This document shows positions 27,005 to 35,836 of a stretch of DNA of 64,000 nt, one piece after another. Each line of letters opens with the position of its first letter. The first letter of the stretch is position 1. Source of the DNA: Gilliamella sp. wkB178 (lineage in GTDB: Bacteria > Pseudomonadota > Gammaproteobacteria > Enterobacterales > Orbaceae); NCBI RefSeq assembly GCF_001690705.1, contig NZ_LZGK01000013.1, positions 62,001 to 126,000 of the forward strand. The letters are read 5' to 3'. The translations under genes were made by a program, and so were the position numbers. Below the pieces are notes generated by a model, which was not told the DNA's origin, searched no databases, and was given only the letters and a program-made list of their open reading frames with translations.

Positions 27005-28864
27005 ATGATGGAGACAATCCGAACAGCTGCAAACCATATTGTCGTTAAAATTATTTTTGCAATAATAATTTTATGTTTCATTTTTACTGGCATCGGTTTT
27101 TTTGGCTTTGGTGGTAGTAATAATAATCGAGATCAACAAGAATTTATTGCTAAGGTAGATGGTGAAGGTATTAGTCGTGCTGGATTTGAAAAACAAGCCG
27201 AAATTGTAACCGCAAATTCCAACGGTGATAGTTCTTTTATTAGACAATTACGACGTAATGTTTTATATCATCAGATTGATAATTATTTAGCGTATAAATT
27301 TGCTAAAGAATTAAATATTAATATCAGTGATGAACAAGTCAAAGATAGTATAAGAAAACAAAAAGAATTTTTTGAAAAAGGTCAATTCAGTAATAGTAAA
27401 TATCTTAATCTGTTACAACTAAATGGTTTTACTCCAGATAGTTATGCTGAAATTATAAGAACAGTATTGCAACAACAACAAGTTATTAAGTCAATTGTTG
27501 ATAGTGATTTTGTTTTACCATTAGATTCTGAAATATCATCTTTGAAGAATCAAACCAGAAAGATATATGCAGCCTTAATCGATCCATCAGTAGTTAATAT
27601 GGATGATGTTAATATAACTACTGAAGATGAACAAAAATATTATGAAGAACATCAAAAAGAATTTTATAAAAAAGAAAGAGTAAAGGTTAAGTATATCGTA
27701 AATTCTAAACCAGAATTAGAAAAGGCTACAAAAGTTACTGACAGTGAAATTAAGCAAGAATTTGAGAAAAATAATAATATTTATAGTTATCCAACCAAAA
27801 AATCTTTTAGCGTAATTTATGTTACCAATAAAGAGCAAGCAGATGATATTAATAAAGAACTTTTATCTGGTGTTGATTTTGATAGTGTTGTAAAAACAGT
27901 TAACCAAAATAACGAAATATCACCCTATGGTAAAAATGGTTCATTAGGTTGGTTTACTGATGATGATTCATTACCACAAGTTTTTAAAGAAGCTAATTTA
28001 AATAGTATTGGTCAAATTTCGGCACCAATTGCTACTGATAATGGCTATTTGGTGGTTAAACTGGATGATATTCAAAAATCAACACCGATGGACTTTGGTT
28101 ATGCAGAATCAATAATTTATATTAAATTAAGGGATCAAAAAATACAAGAGGCTTTCTTAGAAGAAGAAAATAAAATTAAAAATGCTTTAAAAGAATCACC
28201 ACAATCTATTGAAGATCTAGCAAACAAAACTGGACTTAAAGTATATGATTCAGACTGGGCATATTATAATGATATATTTTCAATTCTTCGCTACCCCGAA
28301 GTAAGAGATATAGTATTTAGCCCAGAGATGATAGTAGATGGAAATTTAACTAATAAGATCTCAGAATTGATCCCTGTTGGTCAAGGGCTAGGTGAATATG
28401 ATTTTGTTTTTCAGGTTGTTGATTATCGTCCCGAGGGAATAGCCCCATTTGATGAAGTTAAGGATGAAATTAATAAAAAGATTTATTCTGATATAGCTAA
28501 AAGCCAGTTTAAATCTACGGTTGATGGTTTTTTAGGTGAATTAAAAGAGAAAGGAAATTCTGATAATGTGAAATTAGTAAAACAATATACCTTGACAAGA
28601 GACTCGAAAGAGTTGGATCCTAAAGTCGTTGATATGGTGTTTGATTTGATTCCTTCTGTAACAGGTAAAAGTGTTTTTGGGACTCATTTTATAAATGATA
28701 CTAGTGCTTATATTGTAGCATTAACAAGGGTAAATACACCGCAGGAATATCAAGATATAACCTCTGACTTACGTTCTATACTTAATAAAAATACTTATTA
28801 TTGTTTTGCGGCAGATATTCGTTCTAAAGCTAAAATTGAGTTTATGCCAAATTCTAATTTGTGA
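27005..28864 (+). CDS. ppiD: peptidyl-prolyl isomerase / SurA-N chaperone PpiD
   Basis: Inner-membrane-anchored periplasmic chaperone found at the Sec translocon exit. Predicted 619 residues (E. coli 623). A short cytoplasmic end and one membrane segment (about 15-36, IVVKIIFAIIILCFIFTGIGFFGFG) are followed by a SurA-N-like helical domain and one parvulin domain (about 240-355, with YGKNGSLGWF). hupB, which separates lon and ppiD in E. coli, is absent here. It is followed by a terminator and then ybaV, as in E. coli. Confidence 0.95.
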   Translation: MMETIRTAANHIVVKIIFAIIILCFIFTGIGFFGFGGSNNNRDQQEFIAKVDGEGISRAGFEKQAEIVTANSNGDSSFIRQLRRNVLYHQIDNYLAYKFAKELNINISDEQVKDSIRKQKEFFEKGQFSNSKYLNLLQLNGFTPDSYAEIIRTVLQQQQVIKSIVDSDFVLPLDSEISSLKNQTRKIYAALIDPSVVNMDDVNITTEDEQKYYEEHQKEFYKKERVKVKYIVNSKPELEKATKVTDSEIKQEFEKNNNIYSYPTKKSFSVIYVTNKEQADDINKELLSGVDFDSVVKTVNQNNEISPYGKNGSLGWFTDDDSLPQVFKEANLNSIGQISAPIATDNGYLVVKLDDIQKSTPMDFGYAESIIYIKLRDQKIQEAFLEEENKIKNALKESPQSIEDLANKTGLKVYDSDWAYYNDIFSILRYPEVRDIVFSPEMIVDGNLTNKISELIPVGQGLGEYDFVFQVVDYRPEGIAPFDEVKDEINKKIYSDIAKSQFKSTVDGFLGELKEKGNSDNVKLVKQYTLTRDSKELDPKVVDMVFDLIPSVTGKSVFGTHFINDTSAYIVALTRVNTPQEYQDITSDLRSILNKNTYYCFAADIRSKAKIEFMPNSNL

Positions 28865-28900
28865 TTTATATCTAATAAATACATAATGATTTGAAAAAAA

Positions 28901-28932
28901 GAAAAGTCACTTAGGTGACTTTTCCCATTTTT
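28901..28932 (+). terminator. ppiD terminator
   Basis: GAAAAGTCAC (28901-28910), loop TTAG, GTGACTTTTC (28915-28924), then CCATTTTTAT. A perfect 10-bp stem, flanked on the 5' side by a run of A. Confidence 0.8.
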
Positions 28933-29018
28933 ATAATGAAAAAAAATGTTTTTATTTGCCTCAGTGAGATAGTTATAAAGCAAAATTAATTGCATAACTA
29001 TTTTTAGAGGTTGATCAC

Positions 29019-29330
29019 ATGAAAGTATTTTCAATATTATGTTTTTTATTATGTAGCCTTACTTTTTCCAATATAAGTTTTGCTGATTCAGTAACAACAA
29101 AACCTGTTAAACAGGAACAGAAACAAAAGCAGATTGATCAAGTTAATATTAATACAGCATCCGCTGAAGAATTAACAAAAGTTCTAAATGGTATCGGTGC
29201 TAGTAAAGCTCAAAAGATCATTGAGTATCGTGAAAAGTTTGGGCCTTTTGTTTCAGTAGAACAATTGAAAGAAGTATCGGGTATTGGGCAAGCAACTTTG
29301 GATAAAAATGCAGGAAAGATTGTTTTGTAA
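29019..29330 (+). CDS. ybaV: ComEA-like helix-hairpin-helix protein YbaV
   Basis: Predicted 103 residues: signal peptide (ends SFA at about 22), a short Lys/Gln linker, then a helix-hairpin-helix pair (VNINTASAEELTKVLNGIGASKAQKIIEYRE and LKEVSGIGQATLDKNAGKI). It is homologous to the DNA-binding domain of ComEA, which draws transforming DNA into the periplasm; in E. coli YbaV is uncharacterised or linked to DNA uptake. It is likely periplasmic. Position next to ppiD is conserved. The start has AGAGG upstream. Confidence 0.92.
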   Translation: MKVFSILCFLLCSLTFSNISFADSVTTKPVKQEQKQKQIDQVNINTASAEELTKVLNGIGASKAQKIIEYREKFGPFVSVEQLKEVSGIGQATLDKNAGKIVL

Positions 29331-29339
29331 TAGTATTCG

Positions 29340-29361
29340 TCCACCGGTTTATATCGGTGGA
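29340..29361. terminator. hairpin between convergent ybaV and priA
   Basis: TCCACCG (29340-29346) and CGGTGGA (29355-29361) with an 8-base loop, 10 bases after the ybaV stop and 13 before the priA stop. No strong U-tract on either strand; probably a weak bidirectional terminator. Confidence 0.5.
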
Positions 29362-29373
29362 AATTAATGCATA

Positions 29374-31542
29374 TCAATTATCAATTGGATCAATATCAAT
29401 ACTCCATTTAACTTTTGATGTTTCATTCCATGTCCCCATCTCAATAATAAGTTGTTCTAATATTTGTTGCAATCTCTGTCGATTAAAGTGTTGTAATAAT
29501 AACTGCCAACGATAATAACTTGCTTTTTTGGGCTGATTAGCTGGCATTGGACCAAGCAGCCATAAGGTATTGTCATAGTTGGTTTTCAACCAATTATGAA
29601 TTTTTTGTAAAAAAGATGGAGCATGATAATTATTACGATCAGCAGCACGAATGAGTACTTGATAGCTGAAAGGAGGTAATTGCGTTTGTTGTCTTTCTTG
29701 TAGTGTCAGTTTAGCAAATTCTTGATAACCCTTGCTAAGTAAAACATTTAATAATGGGTGCTCTGGATGATAAGTTTGCAAAATAACTTCGCCAGCTTTA
29801 GCTTCTCGTCCGGCACGTCCTGAAACTTGGGTATAAATTTGTGCAAATCTTTCAGTTGCTCGAAAATCACTGGAAAATAATGCACCGTCAACATCAACGA
29901 TACCAACTAATGTCACATCAGGAAAATGATGGCCTTTGGCTAAAATTTGTGTACCAACTAAAATATGTGCTCCACCTTGTTGAATATTTTGTAAATAGCT
30001 GTCCAATGCACCTTTTTTACTAACAGTATCTCGATCAATACGACTGATTTTGGTATTAGGAAATAATATTTCTAGTTGTTTTTCCAGTTGTTCAGTTCCA
30101 AAGCCTATTGGCATTAAATGGGTTGAACCACATTTAGGACATTGTTCTGGAACTAGTCTTGCAGTATCACAATAATGACAAATGAGTTTATGTTGATTTT
30201 GATGATAAGTATAAGGTCTATCACAACGCGGGCATTCAGCTATCCAACCACAATCATGGCAAATTAATAATGGAGCAAAACCTCGACGATTTAAGAATAA
30301 AATTACTTGGTTGTTTAGGAATAAATGTTGTTTTATTTTTTCTATTAATGGCTGAGATAAACCGGCTGTAAGTACAAGCCCTCGGATATCTAAAATTGAT
30401 TGTTTAGCTAAGGAGGCATTGCCGGCTCTTTCGGTTAATTGTAATAGCTGATATTTATGTTTTTGGGCATTATTTAATGTTTCAAGGGAAGGCGTTGCCG
30501 AGCCTAAGATGATTGGTATATTTTCAATTTTAGCTCGAATAATAGCCATATCTCTAGCATTATAACGCCAACCTTCTTGTTGTTTATAGGAACTATCATG
30601 TTCTTCATCAATAATAATTATTCCTAAATTTTTAAAAGGTGTAAATAAAGAAGAACGTGTACCAACTAGAATGGCGTTTTCCCCAAGTTTACTTCTCAAC
30701 CAAACATTTAGTCGCTGTTTTTCCGTTAATGCTGAATGTAAAATATCAACAGGTGCATTAAAACGTTGTTGGAAGCGTTTAATTGTTTGTGGAGTTAAAC
30801 TAATTTCAGGAACCAAAACTAATGCCTGTTTGCCTGAGGTTAAAATATTAGAAAGCACATTTAAATAAACTTCTGTTTTACCGGAACCAGTTACCCCTTC
30901 TAATAAAAATACCCGAAAATGGTGATTTTGTTTATTGATAGCTGAGATTGCACAAGCTTGTTCATTGTTTAACTTAATGGAATCAGGGTTGATGGAAAAA
31001 TTGTTACGCCATTCGTTTAGTTTTTTTTGTGTAATAACCTGTTCTATCAATTGTTTTTTCTGCAATTCATGATAGGTAGCTAATTTAAAATTAGTTTCTA
31101 TAGTTGAGTTAGATCTAAAGGATGATAATAATAATTTTTGTTTAGGTGATCGAGATAATGTTTGTATATCGATTTTTCGTCCTAATTCAGTCAATTGCCA
31201 TTGTTTAACTTCATCATAATTGGCTGTTCGTCCTTGCCTTAATAAAATAGGCAACGCATGAAATAATATTTCGCCTATTGGATAATGATAGTAATTTACT
31301 GCCCACTTTAATAAATTCCAAATTTGAGTTGTAAAAATGGGGTTTTTATCAATGATTTCAATGATAGGTTTTAAATCTTGTATATCTAATTCGCTATGTT
31401 GATCTATTCTTACAATGATACCTATTAATTTTCTTTTCCCAAAAGCAACTTTAACTCGCATACCAACTTCAGCAGGTGTTACTAATTGATAATCAAAAAG
31501 TCGATAAATAGGTATAGGTAAGGCTACGTGAGCAACAAGCAT
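29374..31542 (-). CDS. priA: primosomal protein N' (PriA helicase)
   Basis: 3'-to-5' DNA helicase that reloads the replisome at stalled forks. Predicted 722 residues. The N-terminus (MLVAHVALPIPIYRLFDYQL) is the 3'-DNA-binding domain. Walker A is GVTGSGKTEVYL, the DEAH box is IIIDEEHDSSYK, and eight Cys form the zinc sites (CHDCGW, CPRC, CHYC, CPKC). It is convergent with ybaV and divergent from moaC. Confidence 0.97.
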   Translation of the reverse strand: MLVAHVALPIPIYRLFDYQLVTPAEVGMRVKVAFGKRKLIGIIVRIDQHSELDIQDLKPIIEIIDKNPIFTTQIWNLLKWAVNYYHYPIGEILFHALPILLRQGRTANYDEVKQWQLTELGRKIDIQTLSRSPKQKLLLSSFRSNSTIETNFKLATYHELQKKQLIEQVITQKKLNEWRNNFSINPDSIKLNNEQACAISAINKQNHHFRVFLLEGVTGSGKTEVYLNVLSNILTSGKQALVLVPEISLTPQTIKRFQQRFNAPVDILHSALTEKQRLNVWLRSKLGENAILVGTRSSLFTPFKNLGIIIIDEEHDSSYKQQEGWRYNARDMAIIRAKIENIPIILGSATPSLETLNNAQKHKYQLLQLTERAGNASLAKQSILDIRGLVLTAGLSQPLIEKIKQHLFLNNQVILFLNRRGFAPLLICHDCGWIAECPRCDRPYTYHQNQHKLICHYCDTARLVPEQCPKCGSTHLMPIGFGTEQLEKQLEILFPNTKISRIDRDTVSKKGALDSYLQNIQQGGAHILVGTQILAKGHHFPDVTLVGIVDVDGALFSSDFRATERFAQIYTQVSGRAGREAKAGEVILQTYHPEHPLLNVLLSKGYQEFAKLTLQERQQTQLPPFSYQVLIRAADRNNYHAPSFLQKIHNWLKTNYDNTLWLLGPMPANQPKKASYYRWQLLLQHFNRQRLQQILEQLIIEMGTWNETSKVKWSIDIDPIDN

Positions 31543-31708
31543 TAAAAAGTCACAATAACAATTATATTATTTATTTATTGTACTCAGTTTTTTTATAAGT
31601 CGCAAAATCTAAGCTAACTGAATTGTTATTTTTTATACTGTTTGAGTGATTATTTTAATTAAGACTCAATTTTATTTTTTAAATAATATTATTTCATATT
31701 ATATCAGT

Positions 31709-31741
31709 TATAATCCATGTAATGGAATGGTGGTAACCATT
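31709..31741 (+). promoter_or_regulatory. moaC leader: TATAAT and alternative small hairpins
   Basis: A TATAAT at 31709-31714 lacks a good -35. Just downstream, CCAT (31715-31718) can pair with ATGG (31722-31725), or AATGGT (31726-31731) with ACCATT (31736-31741), with AATGG present as a tandem repeat. No match to the Moco riboswitch was seen. The 257-base priA-moaC spacer holds no gene. Confidence 0.3.
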
Positions 31742-31799
31742 TTCAAATTTTGCTATCTTGTAATAAATAACAATAAGATATACGTAGAGGCCATGATTT

Positions 31800-32279
31800 A
31801 TGCCACAATCGTTTTCTCATATTAATCAACATGGTGATGCCCATATGGTTGATGTTTCTGAAAAACTAATAACCACAAGAGAAGCAAAAGCGGAAGCTTT
31901 TGTGTTAATGAATGTAGAAACACTTAATATGATTATTGCAGGTAAACATCATAAAGGAGATGTTTTTGCTACCGCACGGATTGCAGGTATTCAAGCAGCT
32001 AAAAAAACATGGGAGCTTATCCCATTATGCCATCCTTTATTGCTTACTAAAATTGAAATAAATATTGAAGCTGATACTGACAATCATCGTGTTAGAATTG
32101 AATCTATATGCAGAGTCAATGGTCAAACAGGTGTTGAAATGGAAGCTTTAGTTGCTGTGTCAGTTGCAGCGTTAACTATTTATGATATGTGTAAAGCTGT
32201 CCAAAAAAATATGGTAATTACCCAAGTTAGATTATTGAGTAAAACGGGTGGCAAATCCGGTAGTTTCACCGCTAAATAA
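31800..32279 (+). CDS. moaC: cyclic pyranopterin monophosphate synthase
   Basis: Second step of molybdenum cofactor synthesis: converts the MoaA product to cyclic pyranopterin phosphate. Predicted 159 residues. Key blocks are [30 protein letters not shown] and the C-terminal VGVEMEAL-type region ([23 protein letters not shown]) with the catalytic Lys/Asp. GAGG is upstream. moaA and moaB, which precede it in E. coli, are absent, so cofactor synthesis depends on a moaA elsewhere. Confidence 0.97.
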   Translation: MPQSFSHINQHGDAHMVDVSEKLITTREAKAEAFVLMNVETLNMIIAGKHHKGDVFATARIAGIQAAKKTWELIPLCHPLLLTKIEINIEADTDNHRVRIESICRVNGQTGVEMEALVAVSVAALTIYDMCKAVQKNMVITQVRLLSKTGGKSGSFTAK

Positions 32280-32295
32280 TAATATAGATAATAAA

Positions 32296-32541
32296 ATGAA
32301 TAAAATTATTTTTTTTGCTCAAATTAGAGAATTAATTGATACTGAAAGTATTACACTAAATGCTAATCAAGAAACAGTATGCAGTCTTTTAGACCAATTA
32401 AGTCAGCGAGGTGAAAAGTGGGCATTAGCATTAAAAGAAAATGTGGTTTTATGTGCCGTTAATCAAATATTAGTTGATGGTGACTATCTTATTCAAGATG
32501 GTGATGAAATCGCTTTTTTCCCTCCAGTAACTGGTGGTTGA
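32296..32541 (+). CDS. moaD: molybdopterin synthase small subunit
   Basis: Ubiquitin-fold sulfur carrier. Predicted 81 residues from the ATG at 32296; an upstream in-frame ATG overlapping moaC adds 16 non-homologous residues. It ends in VTGG, whose terminal Gly is thiocarboxylated. It lies 16 bases after moaC and 6 before moaE, clearly one operon. Confidence 0.95.
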   Translation: MNKIIFFAQIRELIDTESITLNANQETVCSLLDQLSQRGEKWALALKENVVLCAVNQILVDGDYLIQDGDEIAFFPPVTGG

Positions 32542-32547
32542 GGTAAT

Positions 32548-32991
32548 ATGAATATTATACAGGTTGCTGAACAACCAATTGATATTGATAAGTTGATTGA
32601 TTGGTTATCGGAAACTCCTCAAGATGGAGCAGTGGTTACTTTTATTGGCAAAGTCCGTTCACTTGAGAGTCTAACTACTAGTCTTTACCTAGAACATTAT
32701 GCAGGTATGACTGAAAAAGTCTTAGTTAAAATAATTAATCAGGCTAGATCAAAATGGCAAATAAATCGAGTTGCAGTTGTTCATCGAGTGGGTGAAATTA
32801 ATACTGGTGAAAAGATTGTTTTTGTAGGAGTTAGTAGTGCACATAGAGCTGATTCTTTCGCCGCGACTGAATTTATTATGGATTTGTTAAAAAGTGAAGC
32901 TCCATTATGGAAGAAAGAACGAACTGAAGATGGTGAATGTTGGATCAAAGCGAAAAAATCTGATGCAGACGCCTTGAAAAAATGGTATTGA
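32548..32991 (+). CDS. moaE: molybdopterin synthase catalytic subunit
   Basis: Forms the MoaD2-MoaE2 complex that adds the dithiolene sulfurs to the precursor. Predicted 147 residues. Conserved blocks: GAVVTFIGKVR, LYLEHYAGMTEK, VVHRVGEINTGEKIVFVGVSSAHR and the catalytic Lys region PLWKKERTEDGECWIKAK. GAGG is upstream. Confidence 0.96.
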   Translation: MNIIQVAEQPIDIDKLIDWLSETPQDGAVVTFIGKVRSLESLTTSLYLEHYAGMTEKVLVKIINQARSKWQINRVAVVHRVGEINTGEKIVFVGVSSAHRADSFAATEFIMDLLKSEAPLWKKERTEDGECWIKAKKSDADALKKWY

Positions 32992-33051
32992 TCCCCAATT
33001 AAGCTTATAATATAAAACTATTTTATAATTTATTTTTGTGAGAGGTAATGA

Positions 33052-33783
33052 ATGGCTAATTACTCACCTAATGGTTCGATAATCGAACAATCTGGTAGTC
33101 GTATTCAAACATATATGAGTCATGTTTATGGTTGGATGACAGTTGGTTTGCTTTTAACTGCATTAGTTGCATGGTATGCTTCATCTAGTGAATCAATGCA
33201 ACAATTGTTATTTGTTGTGGATTATAGAGGTTATTATTCGCTTTCTATTCTTTCATGGATTTTAATAATAGCTGAACTTGGTTTAGTTTTTGCTCTATCA
33301 GGAATGATTAACCGCTTATCTGGAAGCGCAGCAACAACCATGTTTATGTTATATTCCGTTTTAAGCGGTTTGACATTAAGTTCTATTTTTATTGCATATA
33401 CAAGTTCATCCATTGTTAGCGTATTTTTTATTACTGCAGGGATGTTTGCAGCGCTAGCATTTTATGGTTATACCACTAAACGTGATTTATCAGCGTTTGG
33501 ACGATTTTTGTTTATGGGATTAATTGGTATTGTTATTGCTTCTTTAGTTAATATCTTTATGCAAAGTGCACCATTGATGTGGGCGATTACTTATATTGGT
33601 GTGTTTGTATTTGCAGGGTTAACTGCTTATGATACTCAAAAACTAAAAGAATTGGGTGAGCGGTTACCGCAAGATGATCAAAATGTGTTTAGACGTTTTG
33701 TTATTCTAGGTTCTTTGACTCTTTACCTTGATTTTATTAATTTATTTATAATGTTATTAAGAGTTTTTGCTGATCGCCGATAA
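33052..33783 (+). CDS. ybhL: Bax inhibitor-1/YccA family membrane protein (YbhL-like)
   Basis: Predicted 243 residues with seven hydrophobic segments. Strong identity to E. coli YbhL in QTYMSHVYGWMTVGLLLTALVAWYA, GYTTKRDLSAFG and YIGVFVFAGLTAYDTQKLK. The family (TMBIM/YccA) includes pH-sensitive calcium leak channels and the FtsH modulator YccA; the YbhL role is unknown. E. coli also has ybhL directly after moaE, so moaCDE-ybhL is an ancestral block. GAGAGG is upstream. Confidence 0.92.
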   Translation: MANYSPNGSIIEQSGSRIQTYMSHVYGWMTVGLLLTALVAWYASSSESMQQLLFVVDYRGYYSLSILSWILIIAELGLVFALSGMINRLSGSAATTMFMLYSVLSGLTLSSIFIAYTSSSIVSVFFITAGMFAALAFYGYTTKRDLSAFGRFLFMGLIGIVIASLVNIFMQSAPLMWAITYIGVFVFAGLTAYDTQKLKELGERLPQDDQNVFRRFVILGSLTLYLDFINLFIMLLRVFADRR

Positions 33784-33801
33784 GTAGATTTTTCAAATAA
33801 T

Positions 33802-33833
33802 AAAAGAAGGGCTCGTTAATGAGTCCTTTTTTG
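33802..33833 (+). terminator. ybhL terminator
   Basis: AAGGGCTC (33807-33814), loop GTTAAT, GAGTCCTT (33821-33828) with one G-U pair, then TTTTTG. A flanking A-run extends the stem. Confidence 0.85.
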
Positions 33834-33860
33834 TTAAAATTTTATTAGTAATTTATTTGT

Positions 33861-33903
33861 ATAGTGTTATTTTGTTAAAAACTTTAAGAAAAACACTATT
33901 TTT
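33861..33903 (+). terminator. second terminator-like hairpin after ybhL
   Basis: ATAGTGTT (33861-33868) and AACACTAT (33892-33899), extended inward by two A-T pairs after a mismatch, followed by TTTT. It is 28 bases after the first terminator and 65 before the next gene. Confidence 0.5.
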
Positions 33904-33968
33904 GAGTATAAAATGCTGTATTATTTGAAAAGATACAGAATCTAGGACTTATTTATTAGTGAATTACT

Positions 33969-35798
33969 ATGAAGAAACTATATTATTTTGTTCTCATCAA
34001 TATCTTTATTTCATCATTTATTACCATACGTTATTTTATTGTTCCGGGTGCTTCATTTACTTGGATTGGTGGCTTATTTTCAATCTTTTCTGTATTGGGT
34101 CACTTTTTTTTATTATATTTATTAGTTTTTCTAATATGTATTCCTTTGCTTCACTTTAGAAAAAGTATTAGGCATCTAGTCGTAGCAGTTATTTTTGGAT
34201 TATTACAAATTGTATTATATATTGATACAATTGTGTTTGAGCAGTATCGTTTTCACATTAATCAATCTGTCATATCGCTTATACTATCTGGTCAAGTAGT
34301 CGATTTTGCATTAATAACTTATTTTTTAATGTTTGGGCTTTTAGTAATAGTATGCGGAATTGAATATGCAATTTTATGTTTTCTTGATAAGCAAATTGCT
34401 AGGAAAAAGTCATGTCATAGACGATCTTGTCTCGTTATTGTATCTGTAATATTTTTTGTAAGTTCATTCCTAATAAGTCATTTAGTGCATATGGTGGCAT
34501 TTTATTATGCTTATTCCCCAATTATGGTTGTAAAAGAATATATTCCTCTTTATCGTCCATTTACTTCTAAAGAAATAATGGGTTTTTTTGATAAACAAGG
34601 ACAACATAAAATTCTTTATCAAAAGGATAATCAATATGCTAGTATTTTTTACCCACATAATAAGTTAATTATTAATCCTGATCATAAAACGCTACCAAAT
34701 ATTATGTTCATTGTGTTAGATTCTTGGCGTTATGATACTTTTAATGAACAAATATCTCCTAATACTTACCATTTTGTACAACAAAATAATGGGGTAATTT
34801 TTAATAATCATTACTCAACGGGCAATGCAACACGAACTGGCATTTTTGGCTTGTTTTATGGGATCCCTGGTACTTATTGGGATGCTTTTTTGCGTAATAG
34901 TATTCCATCGTTATTCATTACCACTTTACAACAAGAAAATTATAATATTGGTATATTTACTTCAGCAAAAGTCTCGGCTCCTGAATTTGATCGTACTGCG
35001 TTTGTTACCATTAAAAATTTAAGAATTAGTAGTGATGATGGACCCGCTGCAAGTAGAGATAAACAAATAACTACCGATTGGTTACAATGGTATAAGAAAC
35101 GTAATACGGATCAACCGACCTTTTCTTTTTTATTTTATGATTCCCCTCATGCATATGATTTTCCAGAAGACTTTGCGGTAAAATTCAAGCCTATTAGTGA
35201 TATTAATTATATGACGCTTAATAATGATTCGGATCCTGAGCCAATTTTTAATCGTTATAAGCAAAGTGTTTATTATGATGATTATCTATTACAAAATATT
35301 TACGATGAACTTAAAACTTCAGGGACTTTAGATAATACAATAATAATAATTACTGGTGATCATGGTCAGGAAATGAATGATAATAAGCTTGGTTTTTGGG
35401 GGCATAATGGTAATTACACGGATGCTCAAACCAAGGTGCCTTTTATTATTATTGGAGTCAAAGAATTAGAAAAGCTTAAAAATAATGTTAATCAATTAAC
35501 AAGTCACGAGGACGTTGTTCCTTCACTAATGAAACATTGTTTAAATGTAAAGAATGATATAAATGATTATTCAACAGGATATGATCTATTTAATCCAATA
35601 ACCGATCGTAATTGGTTGTTAATGTCAAATTATAGTTCTTATGCAATTCGTACCACTAATAACATTTATTTTGTTAATCGAATTGGAATTAGTCATTATA
35701 TGGATTCACATAACCATGAGGTTAATGACATACCTAATTATGAATATATTCAACAAGCAATGAATAATATGAGATATTTCATTAAAAGTAAAAAATAA
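33969..35798 (+). CDS. yejM: YejM/PbgA-like inner-membrane sulfatase-fold protein (DUF3413)
   Basis: Predicted 609 residues: five N-terminal membrane segments (to about residue 180), a basic linker, then a periplasmic alkaline-phosphatase/sulfatase-fold domain (about 240-560). Overall layout and motifs (YSTGNATRTGIFGLFYGIPGTYWDA; TGYDLFNP) match E. coli YejM/PbgA/LapC, which senses periplasmic LPS and controls LpxC turnover through LapB. Unlike E. coli, which from memory has ITAGRG at this place, this protein keeps an intact metal-binding set: D251 (VLDSW), T288 or T283 as nucleophile, and D464-H465 (TGDHGQE). It could be an active phospho- or sulfo-transferase, or a regulator that kept the ancestral site. 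Confidence 0.85.
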   Translation: MKKLYYFVLINIFISSFITIRYFIVPGASFTWIGGLFSIFSVLGHFFLLYLLVFLICIPLLHFRKSIRHLVVAVIFGLLQIVLYIDTIVFEQYRFHINQSVISLILSGQVVDFALITYFLMFGLLVIVCGIEYAILCFLDKQIARKKSCHRRSCLVIVSVIFFVSSFLISHLVHMVAFYYAYSPIMVVKEYIPLYRPFTSKEIMGFFDKQGQHKILYQKDNQYASIFYPHNKLIINPDHKTLPNIMFIVLDSWRYDTFNEQISPNTYHFVQQNNGVIFNNHYSTGNATRTGIFGLFYGIPGTYWDAFLRNSIPSLFITTLQQENYNIGIFTSAKVSAPEFDRTAFVTIKNLRISSDDGPAASRDKQITTDWLQWYKKRNTDQPTFSFLFYDSPHAYDFPEDFAVKFKPISDINYMTLNNDSDPEPIFNRYKQSVYYDDYLLQNIYDELKTSGTLDNTIIIITGDHGQEMNDNKLGFWGHNGNYTDAQTKVPFIIIGVKELEKLKNNVNQLTSHEDVVPSLMKHCLNVKNDINDYSTGYDLFNPITDRNWLLMSNYSSYAIRTTNNIYFVNRIGISHYMDSHNHEVNDIPNYEYIQQAMNNMRYFIKSKK

Positions 35799-35800
35799 CC

Positions 35801-35836
35801 ATTATTCCGCCAATAGTGGCGGGTAATTAGTTTTTT
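35801..35836. terminator. bidirectional terminator between yejM-like gene and sppA
   Basis: CCGCCA and TGGCGG around an ATAG loop, with ATTA/TAAT outer arms and a one-base bulge. T-runs lie on both sides, TTTTTT on plus and ATTTTTTAC on minus. The two genes converge here, only 36 bases apart. Confidence 0.8.

Noticed and set aside
31641-31680. TTGAGT/ACTCAA inverted repeat followed by T-rich sequence upstream of moaC
   Set aside because: Only 6-bp arms with a 16-base loop in very AT-rich DNA; not convincing as terminator or attenuator.
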